In this document: one piece after another, positions 32,296-43,326 of the stretch
Layout: each line of letters starts with the position of its first letter
Position numbering within the stretch: position 1 is the stretch's first letter
Source of the DNA: Arabidopsis thaliana
Lineage: Eukaryota > Streptophyta > Magnoliopsida > Brassicales > Brassicaceae
Direction: 5' to 3'
Assembly: GCF_000001735.4 (NCBI RefSeq)
Contig: NC_003070.9
Coordinates: 14,068,001 to 14,132,000, forward strand
Length of the DNA stretch: 64,000 nt
Notes under the pieces: generated by a model
Databases searched by the model: none
What the model was told of the DNA's origin: nothing
Seen by the model: the letters and a program-made list of their open reading frames with translations, nothing else
Made by a program: the position numbers and the translations under genes

Positions 32296-33777
32296 ATATC
32301 TTGCTTGCCCTCAAGCAAACAAAAAATCTTAAGTTGAAGGAGAGGTTTGAAGGTGGGGATTCAAAAACCAAAGCATGCATATAAAACGGGTAAGCTCTAT
32401 GTCCAGGTAGCTAATTCTAGGTTGCAAGGTGATAGACTCTTACTTAAAAACTTTAGCCATACTCGTCACAATGCAACCTAACAACTTGCCTTAATCTATT
32501 CAAACATTCACATCAACCAGTTCCCTTTAACATTCATTAAGCACGAATAGTGGATCAAGCAATGCAATGGTTATGAACTCACTTTGTTTCGGGCTTAGGC
32601 TAAGAGACAAAAATGGTCCCTCTAGAGGTTTGGTCGAGTAACAGGGGACTCTCAGAGAAAAGATTGAGCTTCAGCAGAATGCTAAAGGTAAAAGCCAATG
32701 GACCAATACAAGAACAGACTCCCATCTACCCAATGATATAGTATGATAGCTCAGAAGATGATCCCAGTCCCATAGATTTCCTTACTCTACCCTTTTTCTC
32801 ATTCTTTCTCTCTTTTTGGTTCAAGTTCTAAGGGGTTTTCTTTGAAACGATTTAAGAGTCTAGCGGGTTTGGTTTTATATTTTGACAAACTTAAGGCTGT
32901 TCTTCTAATCTTAGCACATAGGGCGTTTTACCCTTTTCTTTGAATCACAATCCCTAACTTCTTTGAATTCCAAACCCTTTACTAAACTTAACACTTTTGT
33001 ATCCCCTTTAGAACTCTAAACTCTTACTCTCTTTTTTTTTTTTTTTTTCATTCTCATTATCATTCCCATTCATTCCATACACAATCTCATTCCCAAATAC
33101 AAGTGTCCACCTAGTCCTAGCTAACCCAATAAGCGTGGGCTAGGTCTACATGAAAGACTGCTCTTGTCGGCTCATACGTAACACGTTATACCAAGCTCAA
33201 TCGAAAAAGACCTCACAATCACACACAAATGATCTTTGGCTTGAAATAAAGCTAGGCTAAAGGTATGAGAAGCTGCTCTAAAAATGAGAGACAGCTACTT
33301 GGATTAACAGAGGGTGGTGAAGTGAATAAGATAATCCAAGTATGTATATGGTAGCCATGAGTTCACAAACAATGCATAGACATGATAATTGCAAATTCAG
33401 TTCAGGTTCTAATAGATATGGAATGGCATCAGATAAGCGAGTTTCGAATCAAAGCAGTATAGTCAAGTTACAAATTCAAAGCAGGGTGTAGTCTTACTTC
33501 ATAGATACAGTCGGTTATGCAACCGAGAACTAACAACCTGGGCATTGAACTTACTTCATTGAATCAAAACATGCTTATCGCTTTGAAATAATCATTATCC
33601 CCTATGCAAATGAGCAAATCCTAAATGCAAGTACTCTATATACAATCCTAAAATGATATGCAATCTACATGACACTCTGTTTTTGATGAATTCATTTTAT
33701 GAAATTTTTTCAATTTTTTTTTGTTTTTCTATGCCTTAGATGATGCAAAATTTGAAATAAGAAAAGAGAACACAATG
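32296..33777 (-). other. Element B 3' non-coding module between two polypurine tracts
   Basis: No frame is present. It contains T-rich runs (33031-33048) and a block near 33105-33230 (CCACCTAGTCCTAGC, GTCGGCTCA, ACACGTT, CCAAGCTCAATC) that recurs in element C near 56122-56230 and, on the plus strand, in G near 23290-23430. Confidence 0.7.
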
Positions 33778-34378
33778 TTAAACATGTCTTGAATCCTCCC
33801 CCAAACAAAAATGAACCTTGAGGGTTGCAAAGAGTTGGCAGCTCTCCTCTTTGTATCCCCCACATTGGCAGCTCATGAATGTTGCAAGATTGGCCAATTC
33901 CATCAAGTATTCCACATCACCACAAATACCAAGCTCTTGCATCGTTTCCTTATGAGGGTATCTAGTTCCCTCAAACTTCAACTCCTTCAAATATTGATAG
34001 TACTCGCTCGGTTGGCTCTCTCTTCCTCCTAGGCCGGTTTCTTCTCCCAACAGGGGTTGGTGTATCATCCCCGATGATCTCAACCTCTTCCTCAGAAACC
34101 GCTTCTTCAAAAGGTGCTTCTTCATGGTGTTCTTCTTCAGCTTCAACGACCCTCTTTCCTCGAGCTACTTCTTCTCTTTGCATGGTTGAGCGGCTTGAGC
34201 TTCCACCTTGAATCAAGCTTGATCTTTGAGCACGGCGAGCTTGGCGAATTTGGCGTTCAGTCATGCCACTCATGTCAAACGCCTCAACTTCCTCATTATC
34301 AATAGAGGATCTTCTTGCCCGTGGTGAACTCTTCCTTCTTGAATCCATGGAGATTGGTGGTGAGCTTTGACAGGACAA
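33778..34378 (-). pseudogene. ATHILA ORF-1-like gene fragment (frameshifted)
   Basis: The upstream frame (34378-33971) is basic and acidic in blocks: SRRKSSPRARRSS, MSGMTERQIRQARRAQRS and a Glu-rich stretch. It overlaps the 34146-33778 frame, which ends in FEGTRYPHKETMQELGI, DVEYLMELANLATFM and YKEESCQLFATLKVHF. That last part is the pattern of the 'Arabidopsis retrotransposon ORF-1' (ATHILA) family, whose function is unknown. The domain stops soon after the LATLKVHF-like motif, so most of it is missing. It lies just before the internal polypurine tract near 33791-33806, downstream of the gag-protease gene. A one-base shift between the two frames is the likely break. Confidence 0.65.
33791..33806 (-). 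promoter_or_regulatory. Element B internal polypurine tract
   Basis: The minus strand reads TGTTTGGGGGAGGAT, about 1.5 kb from the 3' tract, the same spacing as in G and C. Confidence 0.55.
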
Positions 34379-35465
34379 ACAAGAACACTTCTCTAAGAGC
34401 TATCAAAGGGGAAGGGAATCGCTTTCTTTGGTGATGAAATTTTGAGCTTGAAACTGATTGAATGCTTGAGGATGAACTTGGAAGTGATCGAGTGACTTTG
34501 GTGAATTATGATGAAGTGAGAACGAATTCGTGAAGAGTTTGGAGTGAAACTTTGAAGCTTTGTGAGAGATGGAGATTTTGCGAAAATGAGATGATGAAAG
34601 AGAGAGTTTCAAAAGTGGGTTTGTCGAATTCAATGGGTGGAGGAGAATGGTGTTTGGTTTCTTTGGGAAAGGATAGAAAAGTTGATTGTAAATGGTGAGG
34701 GGCATGGGTAATCTCTTTGTCCGTTGAGTAAAGGAGTGTTTGGGGAGCAAGTTGGATCACGAAGTTATGCCTTGGTCTTCGAAATATGAGAGCTCGAGTA
34801 AAGAATCGAGTATCTTCTTGAAGTGTGAAATACTTCATCAAACGGTGGAGAATACTTCTCCCTTGGTCACTCGATCAAACGGTGAGGGTGATTTCCCACA
34901 TTTAGTCATTCAAATCAATGGCTCAAAATACTCCTCCTCATTCTACTCAATCAACGGTTGATATTTTTCTTGACTTGGTTTGAATTTACTCGACCGTTGA
35001 CTCCATAATGAATAATGAAATAAACCTGAAACACTTAAACAAAAACATCAAAATAACAAGAAAAATAGAAAGTTATATACATGGATAGACATGGGACTTC
35101 CTCCCAAGTGAGCTTTTTTAAGTCACTAAGCTTGACTCTTACAGAGCTTAGTCAGAAAAGAGATGGAAGAGAGGAACAGAGAAGTCCTCATCTTCAGTGG
35201 TCGAATTTTCAGTGCTTGAATCATACTCTGCATCGTCTCTTGAGATATGGTAGGATGAGTACTTATTTGATTTTTCTTCAAAATAAGCTTCTTTCTGATC
35301 AGCAGAGTAGTCTTCTTCTTCTGAACCAGGCTGTTTTGACCAATCCTAAAATTCGAAACTGGGGTAGCCTTTAACCATTTCTTGAAGTTCCAAGATTGCA
35401 TGGTTCAGTCCTTCCATCTTGTAAGTTAGCTCCCCAATGGTATCCTCTTGAGCTTTGTATCCAAC
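34379..35465 (-). other. Element B spacer between the gag-protease and ORF-1-like genes
   Basis: It contains ACTCGACC-type words near 34795-34815 and 34985-34995. Short frames at 34403-34841 are low-complexity and unsupported. A segment near 35080-35140 (CATGGGACTTCCTCCCAAGTGAGCTT) resembles sequence just after integrase in G (22175-22205) and near 57270-57300 in C. It therefore marks the original end of the polyprotein region. Confidence 0.6.
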
Positions 35466-36902
35466 TTAGAGTTTCAGAAGTTCTTCAGCAACAGAATCAT
35501 GAATCAAGTATTCTTCTTCAGCAGAGGTGTTGGTGGGCTGTTTAGGCACTCCTGGAGAATAAATCAGAATAGGAGTTTCCTCCTCACTCAACAACTTGCT
35601 CTCTAGGCTTCTTTCCTCTAAGTGAACTACTTTCTGATCTTCTGGTGCAAACCATTCTGTTGTGAAATTTTCGTCCTCCTTGATAGCTAGTGCAGTTTCC
35701 ATCTTCTCTAGATCAATACCATTTGAAAAATTTTTAACTCTTTTTTCAAACATCCAAAGTTGATCTTTCAGCTTCATCACCCTTGAAGACAATCCTTCTA
35801 TGACTCTACTTTGCCATTTATTTATTTTTCTCATCTCATACCAGTCATCTTCTGTAGGATCTTCAGTCTGAGCTAGCCTTTCTGTTGTTCTCTTCATGTG
35901 GTCAAAAGTTCTCTTCAGCTTGCTAACTTGAGAAGTATAGTTAACTCTTGGTGGGGTTCCAGCTTCTGTTTCTTCATCAACATCCATGTTCTGAACCCCA
36001 AAATTCTGAACTCCTGTTGTTGATTTCCATGAAGATTCTCTGATGTCAAACTTCATCTTGATGCCTTCAAGGTTCAGATTAATTTTTCCGTTCCTGACAT
36101 CTATGACTGCTCCAGCTGAAGCTAAGAATGGTCTGCCTAGGATCAGGGGATCCTTGCCTTTTTCATCTACGTCCAATACCACAAAATCTGTAGGTATCTC
36201 AACATTTTCAATCTTGACAGGCAGATTTTCTATTAAACCATGAGGATGTGCTACAGAACCGTCAGCTAAGAGTAAAGCTAAGTTGCAGAACTTGTATTCC
36301 ATAATCCCTAGCCTTTTAGCTGTAGAGAGAGGCATAAGACTAACAGATGCTCCCAAATCACAAAGGCACCTATTGAATGTCAATGGTCCTAGAGAGCATG
36401 GCAGAGTGAATGAACCGGGATCATCAAGCTTTTCTTGGATGATTTTCTTCTTGTATGTTTCTTGGGTAGAGGCACTGCTGATCATCTCTTGATTCTGATC
36501 CTTCTTGAGTTTTTCAATTTTGAACTTTTTTCCAGGATGGTGAGTATTCAGCAAAGGTGTGTGCTTTATAGTCCAGATGAATTGCTGGGTGGCAGGTGCA
36601 GCAATTTGAGTTGAATCCCCCCCCCCTTCTTGAATCATATTTTCCTCAGTATGGGGAGTCTGACGACTTGGTGGAGACTCATCTTCTTGGTGGATGGTGA
36701 TAGCATTACCAGTAGCATAGTCCTTAGGATTTTGGACTGCTTTCCCTGGAAGTTGTTGAGGATGCTCCAGAGCAGAGGTTGATGCAAATTGACTCTCCAC
36801 ATACTTGATTTTTGAATTCAAAGCTTCAAACTTGACATTCAGATCGTTGTAAGAACAACCGATCTTGTTATGTAATTCAGCTATCTTCATGTCAAAAGCC
36901 AT
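35466..36902 (-). CDS. Element B protease with coiled-coil-like C-terminal extension
   Basis: This open frame of 478 codons is the C-terminal part of a longer gag-protease frame (stop at 36930-36932 just upstream). The protease lies near residues 165-290: [31 protein letters not shown] and [19 protein letters not shown], active site intact. The frame then runs about 170 residues into a region that is not RT: DWYEMRKINKWQSRVIEGLS, RVMKLKDQLWMFEKRVKN and FTTEWFAPEDQ. This heptad-like, charged segment is matched in element C by DDWLELKERSKWQDKAIQEL, IVKELKDQIKEL and FTSKWSRGE. So B and C share a protein that replaces pol after the protease. Its role is unknown; a packaging or assembly partner is a guess. 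The first codon of the frame is an internal Met, not the true start. Confidence 0.75.
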   Translation of the reverse strand: MAFDMKIAELHNKIGCSYNDLNVKFEALNSKIKYVESQFASTSALEHPQQLPGKAVQNPKDYATGNAITIHQEDESPPSRQTPHTEENMIQEGGGDSTQIAAPATQQFIWTIKHTPLLNTHHPGKKFKIEKLKKDQNQEMISSASTQETYKKKIIQEKLDDPGSFTLPCSLGPLTFNRCLCDLGASVSLMPLSTAKRLGIMEYKFCNLALLLADGSVAHPHGLIENLPVKIENVEIPTDFVVLDVDEKGKDPLILGRPFLASAGAVIDVRNGKINLNLEGIKMKFDIRESSWKSTTGVQNFGVQNMDVDEETEAGTPPRVNYTSQVSKLKRTFDHMKRTTERLAQTEDPTEDDWYEMRKINKWQSRVIEGLSSRVMKLKDQLWMFEKRVKNFSNGIDLEKMETALAIKEDENFTTEWFAPEDQKVVHLEERSLESKLLSEEETPILIYSPGVPKQPTNTSAEEEYLIHDSVAEELLKL

Positions 36903-37806
36903 GGCTCCAGTAGCTTGTCCTTGGATGATCTATTGAATGAGTTGCTTAATTTCAGGATCCTGAGCTGTTGGGGCTGGTTCTGGTTGTTGAGTGAACCCTG
37001 GTGGTGGATTCTGCTGTTGGTAGCCTCCATTAAACTGTTGTTTAGGGACATAACCTTGGTTGTACTGAACAAAAGGCTTGGACTGATTCTGTTGAGGTGG
37101 ATACACTTGATCTTGGGGGTTAGCTACATTAGTGCTTCTTTATGAGAGGTTTGGGTTGGGATCGTAGTTGTTGTTCCCCTTGTTGAAACCTCCTTTGTTC
37201 TGAATGTAGCACAACTCTACAGTTTGATCATTCCCCCCTTCTTGCATTTGGAAGTGCTCTTCATCAGTGATGTAGTGTATCTGCTTCTGCTGAGCCAGCA
37301 ACAACTTGTCTAGCTTTTCATTCAGAGCCTTGATATCTTTGCTCTTTTTATCCTCACTACCTCCAGTTCCTCTCACTAAGCGATCATAGTATTCATTGTA
37401 GCACCCATCAGATTGTGCTAGATTTTCGACCAACTTCCATCCTTCTGCTACATCCTTGTTCAGGAAGTTTCCATTGGAGGCGGTGTCGAGTAGCATTCTG
37501 ATCTTTGGTAAAGCTCCTCTATAGAGTGTACTCAATAATGAAGCTTTCTTGAAACCGTGATGGGGGCACTGAGTGGTGTAGCTTTTAAACCTCTCCCAAG
37601 CTTCACAGAAAGTTTCATTGTTTTTCTATGTGAATCCTGAGATCTCGTTCCTCAATCTAGCGGTGCGAGCGTTAGAGAAGAACTTGGCAAGAAAAGCTTT
37701 CTTACAATCGTCCCATGAGGTGATGGAGTCTGGGGACAAAGTCTTCTCCCAGTGGTGTGCTTTGTCTCCCAAAGAGAAGGGAAATAATCTAGCATGCACA
37801 AAGATT
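36903..37806 (-). pseudogene. Element B gag (N-terminus deleted, three in-frame stops)
   Basis: The frame is the same as the protease frame downstream and reads [75 protein letters not shown] and [20 protein letters not shown]. Stops are TAG at 37626-37628, TAA at 37140-37142 and TAG at 36930-36932; two of the three look like CAG to TAG changes. The usual first 100 or so residues (MQTRS... in G and C) are missing: non-coding leader sequence abuts the core near 37806. Without these lesions gag, protease and the extension would form one polyprotein. Confidence 0.85.
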
Positions 37807-37923
37807 AGTACCTATACCACAAAAACAAGCAGACGAAAATATGAGTTAGTAACTTGATAAATGTAAAAGAACTTGATCTTAAAAGTTTCTGATATCTTGA
37901 ATGTAACAACCGCAACAATAAAT
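37807..37923 (-). other. Element B leader and degenerate primer-binding site
   Basis: The short leader matches the leader of element C (60200-60310) in part. The site next to the LTR reads ATTTATTGTTGCGGTTG on the minus strand, a corrupted form of the ATTTGGCGCCGTTGCC type. Confidence 0.6.
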
Positions 37924-39570
37924 TGATAAGCAGGTTTACTATGCCTACTTATATGCAGAATGTGTGGTTCAGTTCAATTCCCCTAAAACACAAACATGTC
38001 GATGCAGCTATAGGGGGTGTCAATCCAGTCCACTATTATTGCTAGCAATCAAGATGTGTACAGAAACAATTAAGTCAAGCCAGATTATAATGATGGTGGG
38101 TTAATAGTAACAATCCTAGGTCGGGATTCGAACAAGTAAAAATGAGAACTTAAGAGCCCTACTCGATCATTGGGTCGAGTAGAACCAATAGGCAGAACTA
38201 AAATGCAATCAACAGGGGATACAAATAACAGGTAAATAAAAGTGCAATCAACAGGGGATACAAATAAATCTAATAGAAGTTCTAAGGATGGATTCATTGA
38301 TAAGGGCAACTCTAGGGTTCATCAGATGGCTAATAGGTGAAAGGTAGATACCCTTGACGATAGATTCAAAAACCAGGTCAATCCACTCTCGTGATAGAGA
38401 CCCCCATAACTCTACAAATTCCTAATCTCAACTGTCGTTGATGAAACATAGCAGAGCAGGGTTTAAGAAACAATCTACCAAAGCCAATAAGCAGACAAGC
38501 CAATCTCTTGGTCGAGACTACAAATCTCTGGAATTCGATGATCAGACATCCATTTGAACGTCTTTTGGACGCTGGACGTCTATGATCGAATCTCCACATT
38601 AGCCAGCGAAAACCGCATAGGGGCCAAGCGAATCCAGAAGGGTTCTAACCTAATCTTGACCACCTAACTAACCTAGAGATTACCCTAATCTAATCCATCC
38701 TCAAGAACCCTAATCACTACTCAAGCAACATTCTCAAGAACACAAACCCAAAAATTACTGAAATCATACCATAATGTAGATCTAAACAAGCTAAACAACT
38801 TTACTTAAACAACTAAATGGAAAAACGAAATAGATTAAGAGTAATTAAGGTTTCAAGATTCATAAACACAAAGAAAGACTGAAAGATAAAAGCTAGATCC
38901 TTTGGACAAACCCCAAAGTGATCTATTTATAGTAAAATGTTGAAACCCTAGATTCACTAGACGACAAGAGACTTGAGGCGGTTTGGGCGAATACTTGATC
39001 TTGGGGATGGAGTAAAGAGGGTGCTGCAGAGTCTGCGCTTTTGTGTCTATGCTCCGAGTGATCAATTGATCGAGTAGATGATTCTTCCTCTCCTATCCGT
39101 ATGCTCAGATGTCTGGTTGAGTGGAGAATGAGGAGGATCTGAAGACGCTTTGATAGCTCAACAAGTCTTGTAGTTTGGTCACCCTTGGTTGAGTAAATGG
39201 GTCGAGTAGAGGATCAGTAGGAGGGTCGAGTAGATCAATCTGCTGCTTCATCTGAGGCTGCCTTGATCGAGTAAGAGGGTCGAGTAAACGGCAGCCTCCT
39301 CTGTAGCATCCTGGATCGAGTGAAGAGGTCGAGTGAATTGATGCCTATTCTGTAGCTGTCTGGATCGAGTGAATGGATCGAGTAAAGTCCTTTTTTTAAC
39401 TCTTTCTACACCTAAAAACACACCAAAACATGCATTGCGAATGCAAGATGATCCTAGATGCCTAAGTATGCAAAATAAGCTAAAATGGTGCAAAATGAAA
39501 TGATACAATGAGCAAATGCAAAGCTAAATGATGATAAACATACACCTAAAATAAGTAAAATACAGTGTTA
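37924..39570 (-). repeat. Element B 5' LTR
   Basis: Matches 30634-32281 closely, but its outer end stops at CAGTGTTA, three bases short of the expected terminus. TCGAGT motifs cluster at 38990-39380. Confidence 0.9.
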
Positions 39571-40041
39571 TTAGGTCATGGGAAAAATTCCTACCCCTAT
39601 ACACTACCGAAAATCATATCAATATCTTACTTCTTTTTTTTTTTAATATAAGGGGAGAGGAATACTTTTCTTTTTCACATTGGTTTCAATATCAGGTATG
39701 AACAAGGAGTCAAGTTCTATGAACACTAACTGTTTTGATGAGGTAAAAGGAAAAGCAGTGAGATTAGCTCCAACCTTAAAGGATTGTGTTAGAAACCAGG
39801 ATATCCTCAAGTCTCATGGTTTGCCATCTGGATTTTCCAATAGTCGGATTGATTCAAACCTGCAGCATTAATCAACCAGGCAATAATCTAAAGAATAGAG
39901 ATCATAATTCCTAACAAAATTTTGATTCAATAAAACGACTCAAAAATAAGAAAAATAAGAGTAAGAATAAGACTCAAAAAGAAAAACGTGCCTCTCCCAG
40001 ACTTAAACGTCACTATCCCCAGTGGCATTCAAATCTGGAGT
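39571..40041 (-). repeat. Family A internal fragment, second copy
   Basis: GGTCATGGG onward matches 10547-11025 of family A. The fragment stops where 11025 would continue into the TGTCG-rich region. Confidence 0.85.
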
Positions 40042-40049
40042 AAGCGAGA

Positions 40050-40710
40050 AAAATACAAGAATTCTATAGATAACTTACCAGGGATCGATTTACTAAACCA
40101 TATGAATCCCTAATGAGAAACCCTTAACCTAACAAGTGGATAACTCAAACATGATAAAAGAAACACAAATCATAGTATGAACAAGAAATCATTAGTCAAT
40201 ATATCAAGAGAAAGAGTAAGAAAGATCTTATCTAAAGGGAGTCTCCACATGGTTTTGCTCCCAAGAACAAAAAATATAAAGGAGAATAGCCTCTCCAAGC
40301 TTAGGTCTAAACAATGAGCTAAAAACTATATATATGACCTAAAAAAGTGATGGGCCTTCTTTAAAAATAAGGAAAAGTTACGAGCCGAAAGGAAAAGTTA
40401 CGAGCCGAATTTAGAAATCTTCAAAACTTCAATAAGTTGCGTCTTCGAATTACCGTCAGGTAGTGGTGCCACTTGACACCAGGGGTGGTGTCGCTCGAAA
40501 ACCAGGGGTGGTGTCGTTTGACACCTACGCGGTTTTTAGTCTTCTGATTTCTTCAGCTGCATAAATTCTCTTTTTCCTCGAGAATGCTGCATTATCTCCA
40601 AATGAATCCCAAACTTGTAAAAAAACAAAAAAAGACTCTAAAAATAACAAATGGACTCTGAAACTAATATCTAAATCATAGCTAAAAACAGTAAAAATAG
40701 GGATATATCA
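40050..40710 (-). repeat. Family A LTR, copy c, partial
   Basis: Matches about 9500-10080 and ends at the same terminus, GGATATATCA (40701-40710). It contains a small direct duplication, GGAAAAGTTACGAGCCGAA, near 40370-40410, and TGTCG words near 40468-40525. Confidence 0.85.
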
Positions 40711-40990
40711 CTGTTGCACATGCTCTAATCAAAACGATGAGTACCCTTGATGCTTACTGATATGAATAATAACAACTAGTCATTTTCGGTTCCTTCATTC
40801 TCCTTAGCTGTTTCGCCCTTCTTTTTTTTAATGTTTTTTAGAGACATGGGAGTGGAACCGGTGTCTAACCAAATGTGCATCAGGAAAAACTCAAACAGTA
40901 TAACATGTCATACCCATGAATACAAGTATACAACCTCTAAACCATAATGGCCAATTTTCATCACATATGAATAACAAATAAACTACATTA
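40711..40990. other. Unassigned DNA between family A and the Harbinger element
   Basis: AT-rich with no long frame or repeat that could be matched in this window. It ends in TTA (40988-40990), the Harbinger target site. Confidence 0.5.
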
Positions 40991-41015
40991 GACCATCCTT
41001 AATGGTGGGATATAA
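40991..41015 (+). repeat. Harbinger terminal inverted repeat, low end
   Basis: GACCATCCTTAATGGTGGGA, partner of 45718-45741 with several mismatches. Confidence 0.7.
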
Positions 41016-41281
41016 GTTAAGGTTTTTAACCATATTTAATGAATAATTTTTTTAAAATTTTGTTGTTAAGAGTTTTGGTAAGTTTTTAATTTTTGGCAAC
41101 CTCAATGGTAGTATATTAAATTAGGGTTCTTAAAAAAATGTAATTTCAAAATAAAATATAGAAATATTTTAATTTTTAACAACTTAATCATTATTGAATT
41201 CATAATATTTGATACATAGATGACATAAAAAAAATTAAAACATACATGAAAACATAAAATTTAACTATTGATTTCTGCTAA

Positions 41282-42551
41282 ATTGTTTTCATATATGTTC
41301 AACCAAATCAGATTTCAATTGTTGATGTGCATGTCGATCACGAATTTGAGTTCGAGTGTCCAACATATTCTCGAGATTTGAAGGCATATTTGTAGAATAG
41401 GTGAAATCCACTTGTGAACTTCTAGTTGATTCCAGTTGTACGAATGAAGAGACATCAAAGTGAGTGTACACATCTCGTTCGTCTTTTACTATCATATTGT
41501 GAAGTATTTATACATACTCACATAATATTTTTTATTTTTACCTTATCCCAAATAGGAGCTGGATTTTTCATAATGGCAAATCGAGCTTGCAAAACTCCAA
41601 AAGCACGCTCAACATCTTTACGACAAGCTTCTTGAGTGGTTGCAAATAAAGATGTTTGCCGATTCGGAATAGGGTTGATAAAATTAGCCCATTTAAGATA
41701 AATTTTATCTGTGAGATAGTAACCCAAATGATACTTGTTCCCATTGACTAAATAATTAACTGTTGGAGCTTGACCTTGTAAGATATCATCACAAATTGGA
41801 GAACGATCAAGAATATTGATATCGTTTAAGGAACCTGGAGGTCCAAAAAATGCGTGTCATATCCAATGATATTGAGAAGCTACAGCCTCTAAAACGATCG
41901 TCGGTTTTCCAGATCCACGTGCATATTACCCTTTCCAAGCGGTTGGGAAATTCTTCCACTCCTAGTGCATACAATCGATGCTTCCCATCATCCTAGGAAA
42001 ACCTCGAATCTCTCCAATCATTAGTCATCGATCAATATCTTCTACAGTGGATTTTTGTAGGTACTCATCTCCGAACAAAAAAAATATTGCTTCAACAAAA
42101 TTATGTATGCATGATAGTGAAGTAACTTTCACCAATACAAAGGTATTCGTCAACTACATCAGCTGCACAACCATATGCCAGCATGCAAGTTGCTGTTGTA
42201 GACTTCTGTAGTGTATAGAAACCTAACCTTCCGGTTGCATATCTTCTTTGTTGAAAAAATTGAATTTCATTGGAGTGTCGATCAACAATAAGCATGAACA
42301 AGGGCTTGTTCATTCGAAAACGGCATCGAAATTGATTAGTAGAGAAAGTTGCATTTCACTAAAATAATCCTTCCATAACTTGATGTGTCCTTCTTCACAA
42401 TCTCTTTCAATATACCTCGTTTTTTCCTTGATTTGGTTGCTACTTGACGTTCATCATATGAATACAATTCATTTTCAAATGTTTCATCAAAAAGATTATC
42501 AAATTCTTCATTCAACTCTTCATAAAAGTTATCACGAGAAGAAGACGCCAT
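41282..42551 (-). pseudogene. PIF/Harbinger DDE transposase (several frames)
   Basis: It starts at 42551 with an acidic N-terminus (EELNEEFDNLFDETFENEL). A frameshift near 42340 leads to FRMNKPLFMLIV, EIQFFQQRRYATGRLG and YGCAADVVDEYLCIGES. Next come RGFPRMMGSIDCMHWEWKNF (first catalytic Asp) and, in another frame, YHLGYYLTDKIYLKWANFIN, then ACRKDVERAFGVLQARFAIM (near the catalytic Glu). These are the classic plant Harbinger motifs. The region between 41900 and 41750 carries stops, and the C-terminus past 41520 is degenerate. The enzyme would cut at TWA sites with help from the Myb-like partner. Confidence 0.85.
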
Positions 42552-43326
42552 ATTAGTTTCGAAGATATGATGGAGTATAATAAAAAAAGTTATGAGAAGA
42601 GAAATTTGGGCCTTTAGTATAAAATTTCTTTTGATTAAGTATTAGAAAAGCAAGAAGTTTTGCAAGAACAAGAAAAGAATGTGTTTTGCATTCAATATTG
42701 TGTTTTGACCAGAAAAGAAAAGAAGGTTTTCAAGAACAAGAGAAGAATGCATATTATTTGTGTACTATATTACAAATTATAGCAAGTCAAAAAGAAGAAG
42801 AGATTCGTAACTTGTTGTTTAGGATAAATTCATTCATAACTTGTGGGTTACAAAATTGTTACATATGTGGTTGACAAAGATTAGAAAAAGAGATGCATAT
42901 GCTTGTCTTCTAGCTTCAACTTTGTTTTGTCTACTTTCACCACTTGTGGAAGTCCACTTTCACACTTACACAAAGACAGAACATTCGAAGTTATGTTTCA
43001 TAAGCTTTGACACAAACAAAAACACAAAAATTTAAAGTTAAAGACATGTATCACAATTAGCTTGAGCTCAAGGATGTGTTTGACACAAACATTCATTCAG
43101 CTTTTCATTACATAAACACAATGACACACAAGTCTGAAAACAGAAACTGAAGCTAATTCGATAGAAGTCTGAAAACAGAAACTGAAGCTAATTCGATAGA
43201 AGTCTGCAAACACACAAGTTATAACTATGTAGATACATTACTTAAACAAGTAGAGATAAGACGAACATAAACTGAAAACAGAAAAATAAACTTAAAGACA
43301 TTTGCTGAAAACAGAAACTGAAGCTA
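42552..43326 (-). other. Harbinger spacer between its two genes
   Basis: There is no supported gene. A 35-bp tandem direct repeat (AGTCTGAAAACAGAAACTGA...) occupies about 43131-43202, and a third partial copy lies near 43306. Confidence 0.6.

Larger units (their letters stand above)
30634..39570 (-). mobile_element. Pol-less Athila-related Gypsy element 'B'
   Basis: It has LTRs at 30634-32281 and 37924-39570, a degenerate primer-binding site, gag and protease, a coiled-coil-like extension in place of pol, a short ATHILA ORF-1-like gene, and a long 3' non-coding region with two polypurine tracts. It shares the tract spacing and a conserved 3' block with elements G and C, and carries the same GGTCGAGT motif. 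There is no RT, RNase H or integrase anywhere in its 5.6-kb interior. The left border interrupts family A LTR copy b; the right border lacks the last three bases of the LTR (ACA), and family A sequence resumes about 550 bp further on, so a deletion removed that junction. Confidence 0.87.
8943..40710 (-). mobile_element. Athila-like family 'A' in LTR-internal-LTR-internal-LTR order, heavily interrupted
   Basis: Family A is a short, minus-strand LTR element with an internal region of only about 1.8 kb. Its pieces occur in the order LTR (8943-10080), internal (10081-11879), LTR (11880-12234 plus 29912-30633), partial internal (39571-about 40041), partial LTR (about 40050-40710). This is what unequal recombination between LTRs would leave. 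A LINE split the middle LTR and Gypsy element B occupies the next junction. Flanking pentamers are CTTGT (8938-8942) and CTGTT (40711-40715), similar but not identical, so a target duplication is not proven. No RT or integrase is present, so the family is non-autonomous. Confidence 0.7.

Noticed and set aside
34403..34841. Two overlapping minus-strand frames in element B
   Set aside because: They are His/Ser/Phe-rich, low complexity, without family, and lie in a spacer with LTR-type motifs.
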